This document shows, in pieces, positions 11,518 through 14,122 of a stretch of 14,122 bases of DNA (positions are counted from its first letter, which is position 1; every line of letters starts with the position of its first letter). This DNA comes from JBAZQS01 sp041645075 (GTDB lineage: Bacteria > Patescibacteriota > Patescibacteriia > 2-01-FULL-39-33). The notes under the pieces were generated by a model. That model was not told the DNA's origin. It saw only the letters and a program-made list of their open reading frames with translations, and searched no databases. The stretch is taken from the NCBI GenBank assembly GCA_041645075.1, contig JBAZQS010000022.1:1-14122 (forward strand). The letters are read 5' to 3'. The translations under genes and the position numbers were made by a program.

Positions 11518-13920
11518 ATCAAATCACTTTTATTTTTAACCGCTTTAACGCCACTCATCGTGGTTTCAAAAATCCCCTTCCCTTTTGTATTGGGCAAAAT
11601 TTTATTTTTTAGAAGCATTATTGAAATCACTTTAATTTTATTTATCGTTCATTTGTTTTTACTTTTTAATCAGCATAAATCAGCTCAAATCGGCATTAAT
11701 CAGCGTTTAAAAATCTGTATTAATCCGTTCAAATCCGCATTAATCAGCGTTTTAATTTTATTTTTAATTTCGTTAATTATTAGCACTGTTTTTGCCGTTA
11801 ATCCTTACCGCGCTTTTTGGGGAGATTTGGAAAGGGGCGAGGGATTGTTTGGTTTTTTGCACTTTTTCGCTTTCTTGATAATGGCTGTTGCGATTTTTGA
11901 GAAAAAAGATTGGCTGAATTTTTTTAAACTTTCCCTTGGTGTCGGTTTTATCCTTATTTTTTATGCTTTTCTACAATATTTTCATGTTCGCAATTTCCCC
12001 TTTTTATTCATATCGGAAGTGAGGCCATTTTCTTTTATTGGCAATCCATCATTTTTAGCAACACACATGTTTTTTTTGATGATGTTCGCCGTGGTTATTT
12101 TTTATCAGCATAAATCAGCTCAAATCGGCATAAATCAGCGTTTCAATATCTTTTGGAAATACTTTTCTTTCTTAATAATCATTTTATCGGCCTTAACGAT
12201 ATTTATCACCGCTACCCGCGGCGCAATTGTTGGTCTGGGAGCGAGTATTTTATTTTTACTTGTTTATTTTTCTTTTAAGAAGACACAGATTAATATAGAT
12301 AATTATCTGCATCAATCAGCCAAAATCCGTATAAATCAGCGTTTTATCTCTATTATTTTATTAAGTTTGATTATAATTTTTAGCGCGACATTTTGGTTAA
12401 CGCGCGGCGCGGAAATCTGGCAAAAAATCCCGGGTTTTAATCGTTTAGCCCAAACAATGGCTTCCGGCAAAGTTGACGCATCAACGCAATTCCGTTTGAT
12501 GACGTGGCAATTAAGCTGGGAAGCATTCAAGGAAAAGCCGGTTTTCGGCTGGGGAAATGAAAATTTTCTTGTCGCTTACGAAAAACATTATAATCCGGAT
12601 TATGCGATTTACGGCGAATCGTGGTTAGATAGGGCGCATAACAAAATTTTTGATGTTTTAGTGATGCAGGGGATTTTTGGCGTGTTGGCATATTTGGGAA
12701 TTTTTATAGCGTCTTTTTATTTATTAATAAAAAGACCGCTGATTCGCGCTGATAGCAAGCTGATTAATGCTGATAATATAAAATCCGTATTAATTAGCCA
12801 AAATCAGCATAAATCAGTGTTTATAATAGCAATTATAATTGGTTATTTTGTCCAAAATTTATTTGTAATGGACCAAATTATTTCCGATTTTACTTTCTTC
12901 GCGATGATTGGATTTATTATTTCAATTAGTAAACAGGAACAAGTAATTAGTAAACAGGAAAGCAGGGGCGGGAAATTATTCCTAGTTACTAGTTCCTTAT
13001 TACTAATTCCCATCTTCATTCTTGGGTATTCTTTATATTCTTATAATTACATTCCCTATACTCAGGCAAAAATAATAAATGAGGTTAAGGTAATTGAACG
13101 CGCGAGTTTGATTGAAAATAAATTAAAGGAAGCGACTAGTTCTTATAATTTCAGCCAATTTGATTTGAGAGCATATATTGTTGATTATTATAATAATTAT
13201 CAGGTTCATATTTTTCAAAATGCGTCGCTTGAGCCGCTCGCTGATTTTTTTGTAAATTTAGTCAATGATATTATTGAAAGAGAGCCGTATGATGTGAGAA
13301 TGTTTATTAGAAAAACGCAAATAGCCCAGAATATGGCTTCTTATGAACCGATATTATATAAAGAGGCTGAGGATTCAATGAGACGGGCGATAGAATTGGC
13401 GCCCAATCGTCAAGAATTATATTATAATTTGGCATTTTCTTTGCTTGGTCAGGAAAAATATCAAGAAGCCGTTGAAACAAGCATAAAAGCGATAGAATTA
13501 AATCCCAATGTGGCGCGCGCTCATTATCATTTGGCTTTTGTGCTGGCGGTAATCGGTTCGCAAAATGAGAATGAAATTATTGGAGAAATGGAAATTGCCG
13601 ATAAATTAAACCCGAATTTTGAAAGCCTAAGAGCGGGAGACCATAATATTATCGCTTTGATTTATAGCCGGCTTGGCCGTTCCGATAAGGTGGCGGAGAT
13701 TGTTCTGAAAAAAATCAATTTAGGATTGCCTAGTAAATTCTTTCTCGTTTATTATGAAGAAGCTTTAGGTTATTTCGCCGCTACGCGCGATGCCGATAAT
13801 TTTATAAAAACGGCAAAAGACGTTACAAGTTCCATTTCTACGCTTAAAGATGATATGGATGTTTTGATTGATTTAGCGGAAAAAGGTAATTGGACAATAA
13901 TTGATAGTCTGGCGCGTTAA
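11485..13920 (+). CDS. Wzy / O-antigen ligase-family membrane protein with C-terminal TPR domain
   Basis: 811 residues. About 13 membrane segments fill residues 8-520, with the family's conserved periplasmic pieces: RPFSFIGNP near 175 and a large loop at about 306-385 containing GWGNENFLVAYE and ESWLDRAHN. A soluble C-terminal part has TPR-like helices (about 625-740). Such proteins polymerise or transfer lipid-carrier-linked glycans to an acceptor (lipid A, other glycan or protein); the acceptor cannot be told here. ATG 11485 overlaps the nuclease stop by 4 bp and lies in repeat copy 2; no Shine-Dalgarno is seen. Six more copies of the 40-bp element and two 7-nt arrays are translated inside it, nearly all in loops predicted to be cytoplasmic. 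A paralogue follows after 20 nt. Confidence 0.87.
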   Translation: MNQLKSVLIGVIKSLLFLTALTPLIVVSKIPFPFVLGKILFFRSIIEITLILFIVHLFLLFNQHKSAQIGINQRLKICINPFKSALISVLILFLISLIISTVFAVNPYRAFWGDLERGEGLFGFLHFFAFLIMAVAIFEKKDWLNFFKLSLGVGFILIFYAFLQYFHVRNFPFLFISEVRPFSFIGNPSFLATHMFFLMMFAVVIFYQHKSAQIGINQRFNIFWKYFSFLIIILSALTIFITATRGAIVGLGASILFLLVYFSFKKTQINIDNYLHQSAKIRINQRFISIILLSLIIIFSATFWLTRGAEIWQKIPGFNRLAQTMASGKVDASTQFRLMTWQLSWEAFKEKPVFGWGNENFLVAYEKHYNPDYAIYGESWLDRAHNKIFDVLVMQGIFGVLAYLGIFIASFYLLIKRPLIRADSKLINADNIKSVLISQNQHKSVFIIAIIIGYFVQNLFVMDQIISDFTFFAMIGFIISISKQEQVISKQESRGGKLFLVTSSLLLIPIFILGYSLYSYNYIPYTQAKIINEVKVIERASLIENKLKEATSSYNFSQFDLRAYIVDYYNNYQVHIFQNASLEPLADFFVNLVNDIIEREPYDVRMFIRKTQIAQNMASYEPILYKEAEDSMRRAIELAPNRQELYYNLAFSLLGQEKYQEAVETSIKAIELNPNVARAHYHLAFVLAVIGSQNENEIIGEMEIADKLNPNFESLRAGDHNIIALIYSRLGRSDKVAEIVLKKINLGLPSKFFLVYYEEALGYFAATRDADNFIKTAKDVTSSISTLKDDMDVLIDLAEKGNWTIIDSLAR
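11668..11707 (+). repeat. 40-bp element, copy 3 (in wzy)
   Basis: Four exact 10-nt units, AATCAGCATA, then AATCAGCTCA, then AATCGGCATT, then AATCAGCGTT: the best match to the family consensus. Translated NQHKSAQIGINQR. Confidence 0.93.
11712..11751 (+). repeat. 40-bp element, copy 4 (in wzy)
   Basis: Follows copy 3 after 4 nt in the same orientation. Unit cores are AATCTG, AATCCG, AATCCG and AATCAG, with endings TATT, TTCA, CATT and CGTT. It is read in another frame from copy 3 and gives ICINPFKSALISV. Confidence 0.85.
12103..12142 (+). repeat. 40-bp element, copy 5 (in wzy)
   Basis: Four 10-nt units nearly identical to copy 3 and in the same reading frame, giving QHKSAQIGINQR a second time in the loop after a membrane segment. 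Confidence 0.93.
12284..12343 (+). repeat. 40-bp element, copy 6 with inverted half-copy (in wzy)
   Basis: A degenerate four-unit copy at 12304-12343 (TATCTG, AATCAG, AATCCG, AATCAG cores) preceded by about 20 nt in opposite orientation (CAGATTAAT at 12287-12295), forming an imperfect palindrome. Translated YLHQSAKIRINQR. Confidence 0.75.
12737..12776 (-). repeat. 40-bp element, copy 7 (inverted, in wzy)
   Basis: Units with GCTGAT cores, the reverse complement of ATCAGC, at 10-11 nt spacing. It is separated by 5 nt from the forward copy 8, so the pair makes an 85-bp inverted repeat. Confidence 0.82.
12782..12821 (+). repeat. 40-bp element, copy 8 (in wzy)
   Basis: Four 10-nt units with cores AATCCG, AATTAG, AATCAG and AATCAG. 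Translated KSVLISQNQHKSV, in a frame that resembles the N-terminus of the wzy protein itself (LKSVLI). Confidence 0.85.
12925..12966. repeat. Heptanucleotide-period array in wzy (6 units, 21-nt superunit)
   Basis: ATTAGTA, AACAGGA and ACAAGTA, then ATTAGTA, AACAGGA and AAGCAGG. The 21-nt superunit keeps frame and gives ISKQEQV followed by ISKQESR. Confidence 0.85.
12982..13009. repeat. Heptanucleotide-period array in wzy (4 units, opposite orientation)
   Basis: CCTAGTT, ACTAGTT, CCTTATT and ACTAATT. The reverse complement of its second half resembles the array at 12925-12966, so the two form an imperfect inverted repeat. It encodes the start of a membrane helix. Confidence 0.72.
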
Positions 13921-13933
13921 AATAATATAAACT

Positions 13934-13973
13934 TATCAGCATGAATCAGTCTAAATCAGTATTAATCAGCGTT
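13934..13973 (+). repeat. 40-bp element, copy 9 (start of second wzy)
   Basis: Four 10-nt units with cores TATCAG, AATCAG, AATCAG and AATCAG. As in copy 2, the first unit ends CATG and supplies the start codon of the following gene. Confidence 0.9.
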
Positions 13974-14122
13974 TGTAAATTTTTTCTTTATCTCGTGCCG
14001 TTTAGCGCGGTGATTGTTTCGCGCAGCACGCTTTTCCCCTTTATTGTCGGCAAGTACGTGTTTTTTAGAACAACCGTCGCTTTGGCGGCGATATTCTTTA
14101 TATGGCATTGGGCGTTCCAGAC
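13941..14122 (+). CDS. Second Wzy / O-antigen ligase-like paralogue (3' truncated by window)
   Basis: The first 60 codons are visible, open to the window edge. The N-terminus MNQSKSVLIS is nearly the same as MNQLKSVLIG of the upstream wzy. The following hydrophobic sequence matches it position by position in many places (IVSRSTLFPFIVGKYVFFR against VVSKIPFPFVLGKILFFR). It is therefore a tandem paralogue with two visible membrane segments. ATG 13941 lies in repeat copy 9 with no Shine-Dalgarno, 20 nt after the first wzy stop. Both genes probably share one transcript. Function beyond the family level cannot be judged from this fragment. Confidence 0.85.
   Translation, partial: MNQSKSVLISVCKFFLYLVPFSAVIVSRSTLFPFIVGKYVFFRTTVALAAIFFIWHWAFQ

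Noticed and set aside
11668..12142. Possible CRISPR array in the wzy region
   Set aside because: The repeats are 40 bp with internal 10-nt units, lie at irregular distances (4 to over 1000 nt) in both orientations, and are translated inside a conserved membrane protein. There are no uniform spacers and no cas genes.

Overview
The window looks like a piece of a Patescibacteria / Candidate Phyla Radiation genome, probably Parcubacteria-like. This is an inference from gene content and style. The DNA is AT-rich and tightly packed. Several core genes are divergent in sequence. A secreted beta-rich protein with a peptidoglycan-binding domain, of the kind often proposed as the CPR surface layer, has its own strong promoter. 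Shine-Dalgarno sequences are nearly absent, and short repeats sit inside open reading frames. TGA is used as a stop (11486-11488), so a TGA-recoding lineage such as Gracilibacteria is unlikely.

Layout: (1) 1-1185, plus strand: the 3' part of folD (one-carbon folate metabolism), overlapping a small DgkA-family lipid kinase. (2) 1182-3740, minus strand: a phosphomannomutase/phosphoglucomutase split into two overlapping ORFs, preceded by a NifS/IscS cysteine desulfurase. (3) 3831-7200, plus strand: a ClpB-type disaggregase overlapping an unrecognised polytopic membrane protein. (4) 7201-7588: a regulatory gap with a consensus promoter and a leader RNA that can fold either as a 14-bp stem or as an intrinsic terminator. 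(5) 7589-10957: the 1122-residue surface protein, closed by a strong terminator. (6) 11025-14122: a GxxExxY-family putative nuclease, then two tandem Wzy/O-antigen-ligase-like genes (the second cut by the window edge), in a region full of one 40-bp repeat family. Lipid carrier recycling (DgkA family), sugar phosphate supply (mutase), polymer ligation (Wzy) and the surface protein together suggest an envelope theme.

The main unusual layer is repeats written into genes. Eleven short arrays of quite different sequence all have a strict 7-nt period (folD, the mutase, nifS, wzy). Nine copies of a 40-bp element with a 10-nt internal period occur around and inside the nuclease/wzy genes, bracket the nuclease in inverted orientation and supply stop and start codons. 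Separate palindromic insertions occur in folD, the mutase and clpB. The 40-bp element with its bracketed GxxExxY gene, and the S-layer leader switch, are the best candidates for something undescribed.
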